Part shown: positions 48,635 to 56,809 of the stretch, in pieces
How positions within the stretch are numbered: position 1 is the first letter of the stretch
Layout: every line of letters starts with the position of its first letter
NCBI RefSeq assembly: GCF_015776785.2
Contig: NZ_LFMD02000003.1
Location: 1,768,330-1,832,329 of the forward strand
Length of the DNA: 64,000 nt
Direction: 5' to 3'
Origin: Kitasatospora sp. SUK 42
Lineage (GTDB): Bacteria > Actinomycetota > Actinomycetes > Streptomycetales > Streptomycetaceae
Made by a program: the position numbers and the translations under genes
The notes under the pieces: model-generated
Database searches by the model: none
What the model saw: only the letters and a program-made list of their open reading frames with translations
Told to the model about the DNA's origin: nothing

Positions 48635-49126
48635 CTAGAAGCCGGACATCTCCGTGGTGACGATCCGGACCCGGCCGTCGACGGCGGCCTCCAGGGCCGC
48701 CCGCAGCCGGACCGAACGGGCCGGGCCGAGCAGCTCCAGCGCCTCCGGCACGGCGGCCCAGCGGTAGGTGTCCAGCTCGCCGGCCGGGACGGTCACGGGG
48801 GTGCCGTCCGGGACGGTGCCGAAGTCGAACATCAAGTGCTGGGCGGGGTGGTCGAGTTCGTCCGAGGGGTGGGTCCAGGAGATGGCCAGCAGGGCGCCGG
48901 CCTCCTTGACCAGGCCGGTCTCCTCCTCCAACTCCCGCTCGGAGCAACGGACCGGGCCCTCGCCGCGGTCGATCGTCCCGCCCGGGAACTGCCAGTACTC
49001 GCGGTAGCCGGCCTTGACGATCAGGATCCGGCCGGACTCGTCCCGCAGCAGGCAGCCGGCCGCCGCGTAGATCCGGGGCAGGGACGCCAGCCATTCCTCG
49101 CGGGATCTCAAGGGCTCAACCGTCAC
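48635..49126 (-). CDS. NUDIX hydrolase
   Basis: A 163-residue pyrophosphohydrolase. The full Nudix box is GGTIDRGEGPVRCSERELEEETGL (residues about 61-84; pattern Gx5Ex7RExxEExG). The substrate could be a nucleotide or nucleotide sugar. It starts at GTG 49126 with GGAGGAG directly upstream. Confidence 0.92.
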   Translation of the reverse strand: MTVEPLRSREEWLASLPRIYAAAGCLLRDESGRILIVKAGYREYWQFPGGTIDRGEGPVRCSERELEEETGLVKEAGALLAISWTHPSDELDHPAQHLMFDFGTVPDGTPVTVPAGELDTYRWAAVPEALELLGPARSVRLRAALEAAVDGRVRIVTTEMSGF

Positions 49127-49293
49127 GGTGCTCCTCCTGGGTCGGGGTGGGTGCGCTCGCCCCCACTCTGCCACCGGTCCGGCACCCGTCCGACACCGGA
49201 TTCCGGGCCGGACCGGTGCGAGCGGGAAGAGCGGGGAGGGCGTCGTACCCGGCGGGACCGATGAGTCGGCGCCGTCACCGGAGTCACATCGGT

Positions 49294-49734
49294 ATGGAGA
49301 CCCGACGGAACGAGCAACCCCCCACCGGCGAACCGGTGATCACCTGCGACCTCGCCGCCCTGACCGCCCCCGACCTGGCCGTCATCGACGCGCTCGCCCG
49401 GCTGCGGCTCGCCGCCGCCCGGCACGGGGTGGGCGTGGTGCTGCTGAACACGCACGGCCCGCTGCGGGAACTGCTCGCGTTCAGCGGGCTCTCGGCGGTG
49501 CTGCCCGAAGCCACCGACCCGCTGGACCTCGCGGAACCGCTCGGCACCGGAACGGAACCCGTCGACCCCGAGGCGGAGCTGCTCGACGCCGAAGCGGAGC
49601 TGCTCGACGCCGAGGCGGAACTGTTCGGCGTCGAGGCGGGACTACTCGGCGTCGAGCCGGGGTGGGAGGCCGAACAGCGGGAAGAGCACGGCCGTGTCGA
49701 GGAAGTTGGTGAACCCGGTGATCCGGCCCTCTGA
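49294..49734 (+). CDS. STAS-domain protein with acidic heptad repeats
   Basis: A 146-residue protein. The STAS-like part is CDLAALTAPDLAVIDALARLRLAAARHGVGVVLLNTHGPLRELLAFSGLSAVLP (residues 17-70), the fold used by anti-anti-sigma proteins; the expected Ser after DLAAL-x-A is not clearly identifiable. It is followed by repeats EAELLDA x2, EAELFGV, EAGLLGV, and an acidic end. The coding sequence overlaps the 3' end of the convergent SigG-type gene by 93 bp. A longer start (ATG 49261) is possible. Confidence 0.75.
   Translation: METRRNEQPPTGEPVITCDLAALTAPDLAVIDALARLRLAAARHGVGVVLLNTHGPLRELLAFSGLSAVLPEATDPLDLAEPLGTGTEPVDPEAELLDAEAELLDAEAELFGVEAGLLGVEPGWEAEQREEHGRVEEVGEPGDPAL
49570..49653. repeat. 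Four 21-bp tandem repeats at the STAS/sigma junction
   Basis: Units begin at 49570, 49591, 49612 and 49633 and diverge gradually (gaggcggagctgctcgacgcc to gaggcgggactactcggcgtc). The fourth unit contains the convergent sigma-factor stop codon (49644-49642). On the STAS side they code for acidic heptads. Confidence 0.85.
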
Positions 49735-50619
49735 CACCTCCAGCACGATCAGCGCCCACGGCGTGTGCCCGCCCTCCGGGCTCGGCCGGTACTGGGCGAA
49801 GGCCGGGCCGCCGTTGGCCGTCACCGGGAGCAGGCGGGAGCCCCGGCAGCCGTGCCCCGGGCCCAGCATCCAGGCCCGGAGCTCGTCCTGCCCCCGCAGC
49901 CACATCGCGAACGGCGGCATGTTGAGCGTGACGTCCTCGTGCAGCAGCGCGGTGAGGCCGTCCATGTCGTACGCCTCGAAGGCGCGGACGTAGCGGTCCA
50001 GCAGCGCGCGGTGCCCCTCGTCCAGGGCCGGGGCCGGACGGGCGGCCGAGGCGTCCGAGGCGAGCACCGCGCGCGCCCGCTGCAGCGCGCTGTTCACCGA
50101 GGCCACCGTGACGCCGAGCAGCTCCGCCACCTCGGCGGCCTTCCAGCCGAGCACCTCACGCAGGATCAGCACCGCCCGCTGGCGGGGCGCGAGGCGCTGC
50201 AGCACGGCGACGAAGGCCAGCTTCACCGACTCGCGCTGGGCGGCCACCTCGGCCGGGTCCCCCGTCTCGGGGAGGACCCGGCCGTCCGGCGCGGGGCCGA
50301 TCCAGGCCACCTCGGGCAACTGGGCGTCGCTCGCGGTGGCCACCGTCACCGGACCGGCGAGGTCCATCGGACGGGCCCGGCTGTTGCGGCCGTTCAGCGC
50401 GTCCAGGCAGACGTTGGTGGCTATTCGGTACAGCCAGGAACGCAGCGCGGCCCGCCCCTCGAAGCCCCGGTACCCGCGCCAGGCCCGGACCATGGTCTCT
50501 TGCACCGCGTCCTCGGCCTCGAAGACCGAACCGAGCATCCGGTAGCAGTAGCCGGTCAGTTCGGTGCGGTACCGCTCCAGCTGGAGCTCGACCGGCTCCT
50601 CCGTGATCACCTCGGTCAT
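49642..50619 (-). CDS. SigG-type (ECF56-like) sigma factor with SnoaL-like domain
   Basis: A 325-residue sigma factor. Region 2 has YRTELTGYCYRMLGSVFEAEDAVQETMVRAWRGYRGFEGRAALRSWLYRIATNVCLDALNGR; region 4 has FVAVLQRLAPRQRAVLILREVLGWKAAEVAELLGVTVASVNSALQRARAVL. From about residue 205 a SnoaL-like domain follows: LLDRYVRAFEAYDMDGLTALLHEDVTLNMPPFAMWLRG ... ITGFTNFLDTAVLFPLFGLP. In this class the C-terminal domain replaces a separate anti-sigma factor. Its coding sequence ends within the STAS gene, antisense. Confidence 0.92.
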   Translation of the reverse strand: MTEVITEEPVELQLERYRTELTGYCYRMLGSVFEAEDAVQETMVRAWRGYRGFEGRAALRSWLYRIATNVCLDALNGRNSRARPMDLAGPVTVATASDAQLPEVAWIGPAPDGRVLPETGDPAEVAAQRESVKLAFVAVLQRLAPRQRAVLILREVLGWKAAEVAELLGVTVASVNSALQRARAVLASDASAARPAPALDEGHRALLDRYVRAFEAYDMDGLTALLHEDVTLNMPPFAMWLRGQDELRAWMLGPGHGCRGSRLLPVTANGGPAFAQYRPSPEGGHTPWALIVLEVSEGRITGFTNFLDTAVLFPLFGLPPRLDAE

Positions 50620-50649
50620 GGTGTGCCCCCGTCGTCCTGCCGTGCGCTG

Positions 50650-50702
50650 TGGATCAAGTGGATCAAGTGGATCAGTAAAGCAAGTGAAGCAAGTGGATCA
50701 GT
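50650..50702. repeat. 9-bp tandem repeats upstream of the SigG-type gene
   Basis: tggatcaag at 50650 and 50659, tggatcagt at 50668 and 50694, and tgaagcaag at 50685 form an array with a lower GC content than its surroundings, in the promoter region of the sigma-factor gene. Confidence 0.75.
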
Positions 50703-50754
50703 GGTTCGGCGCTTCGGGGGGAACGTAGCGCACGGCACTGACACTGATGCCGGG

Positions 50755-51987
50755 TCACTGCTTCCCGTACACCTGGCCGGAGCCGAAGGCGGTGGTCGCC
50801 AGCTTCCACAGGGTGGGGAACTCCTCTCCTGAGATGCCCGTCGGGTTGAGCCCGATCACCACGGTGCGGGAGAGGTCGCGGGTGGCGAAGACCGCACTGC
50901 TGTAGCCGGGACGGGCGCCGGTCTTGCCCCAGATCTCGGTGCCGTTCGGCAGCACGCTGCGCAGCATGCCGCCCTTGCTGAAGCAGGCGTGCCCGGCGGT
51001 CGGGCCGAGCTCGCAGTTCTTGTTGTGCTGGTTCGGCACGTCGGGGACGGCGAACACTTCGGCCTGCTGGGCGGGTTGCAGCAGGCGGCCGCGGAACAGG
51101 GCGTCGAAGAAGCGGTCGAGGTCGGCGGCGGAGGAGACCATGCCGCCCTCGGCCCACGGGTACGGGCTCTGCTCGGTGACGTCCACCCGGTCGGTGGTGC
51201 CGTCGGCGGCCCGGACGTCCACGTAGCCGTCGGCGTGCGGGCCGCGGATGGTGAGGTCGTCGGCGGCCGGGACGTAGGTGGCGTGCAGGCCGAGCGGGCG
51301 GACGATCCGCTGCCGCACCTGGTCGGCGTAGCTGTCACCGGTGACCTTCTCGATCACCAGCCCGGCGATGAAGTAGTTGTTGCCGTTGTACTGCTGGGCG
51401 GTGCCGGGCTGGAAGCTCATCGGCTGGGTGAGCATGTCGGCGACGACCTGCCGGGGGCTGAAGTACTCCGCCTTGTGCGCCGCGAACCATCCGGCGGTGC
51501 CGTCGCCGGAGGTCATGCCGCCGCCCCCGGGCAGGCCGCTGGTGTGGTCGAGCAGCTGGCCGACGGTGACCGGCGGGTAGTCGGCCGGGAGCAGGCCCGG
51601 CAGGTACCGCTGGACGGTGCCGTCCAGGTCGACCTTGCCCTCGCCGGCGAGCTGGAGCAGCACGGTCGCGGTGAACACCTTGGTGATGCTGCCGATCCGG
51701 AACCGGGCGTCGGCCGGGACGTCCTCCCCGGAGGTGCCGTGCCACCGGGCGCCCGGGCCGTCGGTGCGGACCAGGGCTCCGGTGATGTCGCCGGGCAGGG
51801 CGCCGAGGGTCCGGGCGAGGGCGTCCCGGTCGAGCGGGCCGGGCAGGCCGGCCGTGGCGGGCGCGCCGGCGGCGGGCTTGGCGTCGGCGGCCAGGGCGGG
51901 GGTCGCGGCACCGGCCGTGACGGCGGCGAGCAGCGCTCCGGCGGCGGCCAGGGTGGCCCAACGGCGGCTCTGGGTACGGGTGTTCAT
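50755..51987 (-). CDS. Secreted serine hydrolase (beta-lactamase/DD-peptidase fold)
   Basis: A 410-residue exported protein. A signal peptide (MNTRTQSRRWATLAAAGALLAAVTAGAATPALA) precedes a penicillin-binding-type fold. The SxxK motif is SITK in FRIGSITKVFTATVLLQLA. The second motif, usually YxN, reads QYNGNNYFIAGLVIEKVTG. The third is WGKTGARPGYSS (KTG). It is similar to D-alanyl-D-alanine carboxypeptidases of Streptomyces (R61 type). The ATG at 51987 has GGAGAGAGG upstream. Confidence 0.9.
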   Translation of the reverse strand: MNTRTQSRRWATLAAAGALLAAVTAGAATPALAADAKPAAGAPATAGLPGPLDRDALARTLGALPGDITGALVRTDGPGARWHGTSGEDVPADARFRIGSITKVFTATVLLQLAGEGKVDLDGTVQRYLPGLLPADYPPVTVGQLLDHTSGLPGGGGMTSGDGTAGWFAAHKAEYFSPRQVVADMLTQPMSFQPGTAQQYNGNNYFIAGLVIEKVTGDSYADQVRQRIVRPLGLHATYVPAADDLTIRGPHADGYVDVRAADGTTDRVDVTEQSPYPWAEGGMVSSAADLDRFFDALFRGRLLQPAQQAEVFAVPDVPNQHNKNCELGPTAGHACFSKGGMLRSVLPNGTEIWGKTGARPGYSSAVFATRDLSRTVVIGLNPTGISGEEFPTLWKLATTAFGSGQVYGKQ

Positions 51988-52119
51988 GAGGCCTCTCTCC
52001 AACGGCGGCCCGCCCTGGGGGCGGCGGCTCGGACAGGAGAGAGTCTTCGGGACGTCCCGGAGCCCGGGCATCGGGGACCGGCCCCGATGCGCCCCGGAGA
52101 AAGATCCCTGAGTGTGCGT

Positions 52120-52157
52120 CAGGGGCGGGCGCCGGGTACCGGTGGCGTCCGCCCCTG
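52120..52157 (-). terminator. Terminator of the small basic protein gene
   Basis: caggggcgg (52120-52128) pairs with ccgcccctg (52149-52157), lying just past the stop codon of the minus-strand gene at 52177. Confidence 0.6.
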
Positions 52158-52176
52158 CGGGGTTCCGGCCCGCGGG

Positions 52177-52449
52177 TCAGTGGGCGGAGTGCTTCTCCGC
52201 GCCGCGGTGCCGGTGCCCCTTGAGCTCCGCGTGCATCGCCGGGGTGGTGCGCATCGCCGAGGCCGCCGCGTCGCGCCCGCCGTGGCGGAAGGCGTCACCG
52301 GAGGCGTTCCCGGCGGCGGAGAAGGACACCGCACCGGCGGCCGGCTTCGGCCCGAGCCGGCTGGGCGTGCTCGCCATGCCCCGACGTTCCAGCAGTTCCT
52401 CGGCGCCCTGGCGGAACCTGGCGGTGCTGCCGTGGGTTCGCTTGGTCAT
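52177..52449 (-). CDS. Small basic hypothetical protein
   Basis: A 90-residue protein, rich in Ala, Arg and His (ARFRQGAEELLERRGMASTPSRLGPKPAAG, ending in HRHRGAEKHSAH). No membrane segment or known domain is visible. It has a good ribosome site (GGGAGG before ATG 52449), its own terminator, and codon usage like its neighbours, so it is probably a real gene. The histidine-rich end could bind metal (speculation). Confidence 0.6.
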   Translation of the reverse strand: MTKRTHGSTARFRQGAEELLERRGMASTPSRLGPKPAAGAVSFSAAGNASGDAFRHGGRDAAASAMRTTPAMHAELKGHRHRGAEKHSAH

Positions 52450-52569
52450 CGTCGGCCTCCCTTCGGCGGCCACGGCCGGGCGGGTGCCGGCCGGAGGAGC
52501 CGCACGGGCGTTATGTCCGGATTTTATCCGGGTTGCGGGTCGCTGCGACTGCGGGAGCCGTCGTGCGGC

Positions 52570-52836
52570 TCAGCCCATGACCTCGTGGACGAAGCACCAG
52601 CGCCAGTCCTCCCCCGGCTCGTAGGAGCGGATCACCGGATGGGAGGTGTTGTGGAAGTGCGCGGTGGCGTGCCGCTGCGGCGAGAAGTCGCAGCAGCCGA
52701 TGTGGCCGCAGTCCAGGCAGATCCGCAGGTGCGTCCAGTCCCGACGGCCCTGGGCCAGGCAGTCGGCGCAGCCGTCGGTGGGCGGGAGGGGCTCGATGTC
52801 CTCCGGTGCCGCGGCGAGGTCTTCGCAGGCGCTCAT
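52570..52836 (-). CDS. UBP-type zinc-finger protein
   Basis: An 88-residue protein that is a stand-alone ZnF-UBP domain. The Cys/His ligands are in CADCLAQGRRDWTHLRICLDCGHIGCCDFSPQRHATAHFHNTSHPVI. It ends with EDWRWCFVHEVMG, the usual close of the fold. In eukaryotes this domain binds ubiquitin C-termini; in bacteria such small proteins have no agreed role. It is adjacent to the small basic protein gene on the same strand. Confidence 0.9.
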   Translation of the reverse strand: MSACEDLAAAPEDIEPLPPTDGCADCLAQGRRDWTHLRICLDCGHIGCCDFSPQRHATAHFHNTSHPVIRSYEPGEDWRWCFVHEVMG

Positions 52837-52986
52837 GCTGGCAGGCTATGACGGCCCGGTCCGGGCCGCCCGCTCAGCGCGAACCGCCCCCGGCGGCGCG
52901 GGCGACGCGGTCGACGGCGCGGTCGACCCCCCACCGGCGCGGGAACCCGGCGCCGAGCCCCCGGGCGGCATGGGAGCATGCCACCC

Positions 52987-55779
52987 GTGGCGATCGTGAC
53001 GGGGAGTACGAACAGCGACACCGGCGGGGGGACGGCCGGCGGTGACACCGGCGGGCCCGAAGGCGCCGGCGGGTCCGGGCCCGCCGGTGCGCCCGGCACG
53101 CCCGGGTCGGCGGGCACCGGACGGTACCGGGCACGGTCCGTGACCGACGCCGGGCGGATCCGGCAACCCGTCGCCCTGATCCGGCTGTTCACCGGACTGA
53201 CCGCGATCGCACTCACCCTGCTGCTCGCCGACTACGCCCGCGCCACCACCGGGGGCTTCGCCGCTGACGTCGCCGAGGCCGCCGCGCTGGTGCCGCGCCC
53301 GCTGGCGAGCCTGGCCGGCGGGCTCACCACCGCCGCCGTGCTGCTGCTGCCGGTCGGGCTCGCCGTCCGCCGCCTGCTCGGCCCGGACCGGCGGCGCGCC
53401 CTCCAACAGGTCTCCGACGGGCTGCTCGCCGCCGTCCTCGCGTACGGCGCCACCCTCGCCGTGGAGCTCTGGATCGACGGCTCCGCCCCGGTCTCCCTGA
53501 CCGCCGCGCTCACCCAGCGGCTGCCCGGCGACGTACTCGGGCACACCGAGCCGGTCTACGGCTACCTCGCCCCCGCCCTCGCCTTCATGACCGCCTCCGG
53601 CAGCCGCGAACGGCGGGTGCCCTGGACCGTCCTCGCGCTCTCCGGCCTCGCCGGGCTGGCCTGCGGGTACGCCACGCCCACCGCACTGCTGCTCGGCCTG
53701 CTCATCGGCTGGACCGGCGCCCACGGCACCCTCTACGCCGTCGGCACCCCCGACCCGCGGCCCCGGCCCGGCGAGATCCTGCGCGCCCTGCGGGACAGCG
53801 GACTGCGGCCGATCGAGGCGGTGCCGGTCGGGCCCGACCGCTACCGGGTCCAGCAGGCCGAGGGGCGGCCCGAACTCGACGTCCAACTCCTCGACCGGCA
53901 GGCCGTCACCGCCGCCGCCGTCCAACGCGCCTGGCGCCGCCTGCGGCTGCGCACCGCCCCGCACCCCCGCGCACTGCGCTCGCCGCGCACCGGGCTGGAG
54001 CACGAGGCCCTGGTCACGTACGCGGCCCTGGCCGCCGGCGTCCGCACCCGCCGCATCGCCGCCACCGCCGGACTCGGCCACGACACCGCCCTGATCGCGT
54101 ACGAGCGCCTGGCCGGCCGCACCCTGGACCAGCTCGCCGACGAGGAGATCACCGACGAGCTCCTCACGGACGCCTGGCACCAGTTCGCCCTCCTGCAGGG
54201 CCGCGAGATCGCCCACCGCGCCCTGGTCCCGTCCTCCCTGCTGATCGACGACACCGGCGCGGTCCACCTGGTCGACTTCGCGGACGGCGACATCGCGGCG
54301 AGCGAACTCGTCCTCTGCTGCGACCTCGCCCAGCTCCTCACCACGCTCGCCCTGCGCACCGGCGCACCCCGCGCCGTCCGCACCGCCACCGCCGTCCTCG
54401 GCCCCGGACCCATCGGCGCCGCACTCCCCCTCCTCCAGCCCATCGCCCTCACCCGCACCACCCGCCAGTCCCTCAAGCGCCGCACGGCCGCGCCGATACC
54501 CGACCCGACCGTCCCGGCCGCCCGGTCGGCCACGGACGCGAACACGCCCCGGACCGGGGTGACCGGCGGCCGCGACGCCCGGGCGCAGACGGAGCAGCCC
54601 GTCGACGGGTCCGCCGCAGCACCGGCCGCCGGGGAGCAGCCCGCCCCGACCCCGGTACCGACGGGCGGCCCCACCCACGAGCAGCCCCCCACTGACCGGC
54701 CCACCCCCATCGGGGAACAGCCCCCCACCGACCGGCCCACCCCCGGCACCGACGGGCAGCCCGGGAGCGGAGGCCTGCTGGAGGAGATCCGGGCGGAGGT
54801 CCTGCGGGGCCGGCCGGAGGTGGTGGTGCGCCCGGTGCGGCTGGAGCGGCTGCGGCCGCGGACGCTGATGGCCGTGGTCGGCGGGGTGGTGGCCGGGTGG
54901 CTGCTGATCCCGCAGCTGTTCGCGGCGGAGGACAACCCGGTCGCGGTGCTGGCGGACGCCGATCCCTGGTGGCTGGTGCTGGCGCTGGTCGCGGCCGGGG
55001 CGAGCCACGTGGCGGCGGCGATGGGGTTCGTCGGGTTCGTGCCGGAGCGGCTGGACTTCCGCAACGCGGTGCTGGCGCAGCTGGCCGGGGCGTTCGTGAA
55101 GCTGGTGTCGCCCGGAGGCGTCGGCGGGATCGCGTTGAACACCCGGCTGCTGCAGCAGGCGAACATTCCGACCGCGCAGGCGCTGTCCAGCGTCGGGGTG
55201 GGGCAGTTGATCGGGCTGGTGCTGCACCTGCTGCAGCTGGGGGCCTTCGTCTACCTGCTGGACGTGCAGCCGGGTGGTTCGGAGCTGGAGGCGCTGCCCG
55301 CCGTGGTCGGCGGGCTGGCGGTGGCGGCGGTGCTGCTGGCGGTGGTGTGGGCGATCCCGCCGGCCCGGCAGTGGCTGGCGGCGCGGCTGCGGCCGCTGAC
55401 GGCCGAGGTGCTGCCGCGGCTGCTGGACCTGCTGCGCAACCCGGGTCGGCTGTCGGTGGGCGTGGCCGGGCAACTGCTGGTGTCGCTCTGCCTGATCGCC
55501 TGCCTGTACTGCTGTGTGCGGGCGATCGGCAGGGAGCCGTCCTTCGCCTCGATGGCGGTGGTGTTCCTGGTGGGCAACGCGGCGGGCAACGCCGCACCGA
55601 CCCCGGGTGGGGCCGGCGCGGTGGACACGTTCCTGGTCGGGCTGATGCAGCAGACGGCGTCGATGGAGAAGGGCGGGGCGCTGGCGGCCGTGGCGCTGTT
55701 CCGGCTGCTGACACTGATCCTGCCGGTGCTGCCGGGCTGGGCGGCGCTGGCCTGGCTGCGGCGGCGCAAGGCCGTCTAG
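52987..55779 (+). CDS. Large membrane protein with kinase-like centre and MprF/UPF0104-type membrane domain
   Basis: A 930-residue protein with three parts. First, about six membrane helices (residues 60-260; IRLFTGLTAIALTLLLADY, GLLAAVLAYGATLAVELW, PTALLLGLLIGWTGAHG). Second, a cytoplasmic kinase-like segment (about 290-490) with IAHRALVPSSLLIDDTGAVHLVDFADGD, resembling HRD and DFG motifs but with Ala for the catalytic Asp. Third, a Pro/Thr/Gly-rich linker and a C-terminal lysylphosphatidylglycerol-synthase-type membrane domain (from about 620; LVSPGGVGGIALNTRLL, PTPGGAGAVDTFLVGLM). The linker holds a duplicated EQPPTDRPTP. It starts at GTG 52987 (GGGAG ten bases before) or ATG 52978. Confidence 0.85.
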   Translation: MAIVTGSTNSDTGGGTAGGDTGGPEGAGGSGPAGAPGTPGSAGTGRYRARSVTDAGRIRQPVALIRLFTGLTAIALTLLLADYARATTGGFAADVAEAAALVPRPLASLAGGLTTAAVLLLPVGLAVRRLLGPDRRRALQQVSDGLLAAVLAYGATLAVELWIDGSAPVSLTAALTQRLPGDVLGHTEPVYGYLAPALAFMTASGSRERRVPWTVLALSGLAGLACGYATPTALLLGLLIGWTGAHGTLYAVGTPDPRPRPGEILRALRDSGLRPIEAVPVGPDRYRVQQAEGRPELDVQLLDRQAVTAAAVQRAWRRLRLRTAPHPRALRSPRTGLEHEALVTYAALAAGVRTRRIAATAGLGHDTALIAYERLAGRTLDQLADEEITDELLTDAWHQFALLQGREIAHRALVPSSLLIDDTGAVHLVDFADGDIAASELVLCCDLAQLLTTLALRTGAPRAVRTATAVLGPGPIGAALPLLQPIALTRTTRQSLKRRTAAPIPDPTVPAARSATDANTPRTGVTGGRDARAQTEQPVDGSAAAPAAGEQPAPTPVPTGGPTHEQPPTDRPTPIGEQPPTDRPTPGTDGQPGSGGLLEEIRAEVLRGRPEVVVRPVRLERLRPRTLMAVVGGVVAGWLLIPQLFAAEDNPVAVLADADPWWLVLALVAAGASHVAAAMGFVGFVPERLDFRNAVLAQLAGAFVKLVSPGGVGGIALNTRLLQQANIPTAQALSSVGVGQLIGLVLHLLQLGAFVYLLDVQPGGSELEALPAVVGGLAVAAVLLAVVWAIPPARQWLAARLRPLTAEVLPRLLDLLRNPGRLSVGVAGQLLVSLCLIACLYCCVRAIGREPSFASMAVVFLVGNAAGNAAPTPGGAGAVDTFLVGLMQQTASMEKGGALAAVALFRLLTLILPVLPGWAALAWLRRRKAV

Positions 55780-55805
55780 GCCGTGCCCGACGGCCCCAGG
55801 GCCTA

Positions 55806-56003
55806 CTACTCGCGGTCGTAGTCCTCGTCGAGCTGGACGGCCCGGCTCTGCTCGGCGGCGTCCGCGACGTTGGTGGCCGGGTCGGCGCCGAGGGCCAGAC
55901 GCTCGGCGACCTCGTCGTACTCGTCTCCGGTGGGGGGCTCCTCGTCGGGCTCGATGATCTCGACGACCTCGTCGATCAGGTAGTCCTCGTGGTTCTGCGG
56001 CAT
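55806..56003 (-). CDS. Small acidic hypothetical protein
   Basis: A 65-residue very acidic protein (EDYLIDEVVEIIEPDEEPPTGDEYDEVAERL) ending in QLDEDYDRE; probably disordered. GAGG lies ten bases before the ATG. It does not end in GG-Gln/Glu, so it is not Pup. The function is unknown. Confidence 0.65.
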   Translation of the reverse strand: MPQNHEDYLIDEVVEIIEPDEEPPTGDEYDEVAERLALGADPATNVADAAEQSRAVQLDEDYDRE

Positions 56004-56191
56004 GGCGTCCGTCCTCACTGTTCGGAGGCTCGCAGGGCACTGGTGGCGGTACTGGCAGTATCCGCCGTCGGGCGCGAGGGCGCGACGCGCGGGAACCGCT
56101 CCGGCGGGTTGCCCGTCCCCTGTCACCCCAAGCCGAATTGACCCACAAAACCAACCCCTGAATGACCCAAGGAACGGGTTCATTCCGCACC

Positions 56192-56197
56192 TAGGGT
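56192..56197 (+). promoter_or_regulatory. Possible -10 element of the AhpD-like gene
   Basis: TAGGGT matches the Streptomyces -10 form (TAGRRT) and is 7 bp from the ATG at 56205, so the message could be leaderless. The -35 region (near 56169-56174) is weak. Confidence 0.35.
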
Positions 56198-56204
56198 CGT
56201 AGCC

Positions 56205-56672
56205 ATGACGACGAACGGAACCACCGCGGCCCCCGCCCGCCTCGACTACGCCCGCACCGCCCCGAAGGTGTTCCGCGCGATGATCGCCCTGGACGCCGCC
56301 GCCCGCGAGGGCCTGGACCCGGCGCTGGTCGAGCTGGTGCAGATGCGCACCTCGCAGCTGAACGGCTGCGCCTACTGCCTGGACATGCACGCCAAGGACG
56401 CCCGCAAGGCCGGCGAGACCGACGAGCGGATCTACCTGCTGCCGGTCTGGCACGAGGCCCCGGCCGGGGTGTACAGCGAGCGCGAGCGGGCCGCGCTGGC
56501 GCTCGCCGAGGAGATCGCCCGGATCGACGGCGGCGTCACGGACGCGGTGTACGCCCGGGCCGCCGAGCACTTCCCGGAGGCGGAGCTGGCGCAGCTGATC
56601 TCGGTCTGCTTCACGATCAACGCCTGGAACCGGATCAACGTGGCCACCCGCAAGACCCCGGGCACCCCGTAG
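56205..56672 (+). CDS. Carboxymuconolactone decarboxylase/AhpD-like protein
   Basis: A 155-residue protein of the AhpD/CMD superfamily. The redox motif is CAYCLDMHAKDARKAG (CxxC with His, residues about 51-66), which acts as a peroxidase or thiol-disulfide unit in AhpD. ERAALALAEEIARI and ELAQLISVCFTINAWNRINVATRK complete the fold. No ahpC is adjacent. It may be a stand-alone alkylhydroperoxidase. Confidence 0.9.
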   Translation: MTTNGTTAAPARLDYARTAPKVFRAMIALDAAAREGLDPALVELVQMRTSQLNGCAYCLDMHAKDARKAGETDERIYLLPVWHEAPAGVYSERERAALALAEEIARIDGGVTDAVYARAAEHFPEAELAQLISVCFTINAWNRINVATRKTPGTP

Positions 56673-56809
56673 GAGCCCCCTCGGGAGGCCCGCACGGCCC
56701 GGCCGCCCGGAACGCGCCGCAGGCCACCGGGGGTACGATCGGTGCCGTACCCAGGGCTTAACCACACCCACCCGGTGGCCCCCAGGCCCTTACGAACGAC
56801 GGGGAAAGC

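Noticed and set aside
55806..56003. Small acidic protein as prokaryotic ubiquitin-like protein Pup
   Set aside because: It lacks the C-terminal GGQ/GGE and the helical region of Pup, and no proteasome or PafA/Dop genes are nearby.
52846..56190. Long minus-strand frame opposite the 930-residue membrane protein
   Set aside because: The opposite strand has clear membrane helices and MprF-type motifs; this frame shows only low-complexity sequence.
56169..56201. SigR-type (GGAAT-N18-GTT) promoter for the AhpD-like gene
   Set aside because: GGAAC is present at 56171 but the spacing to a GTT-like -10 does not fit.
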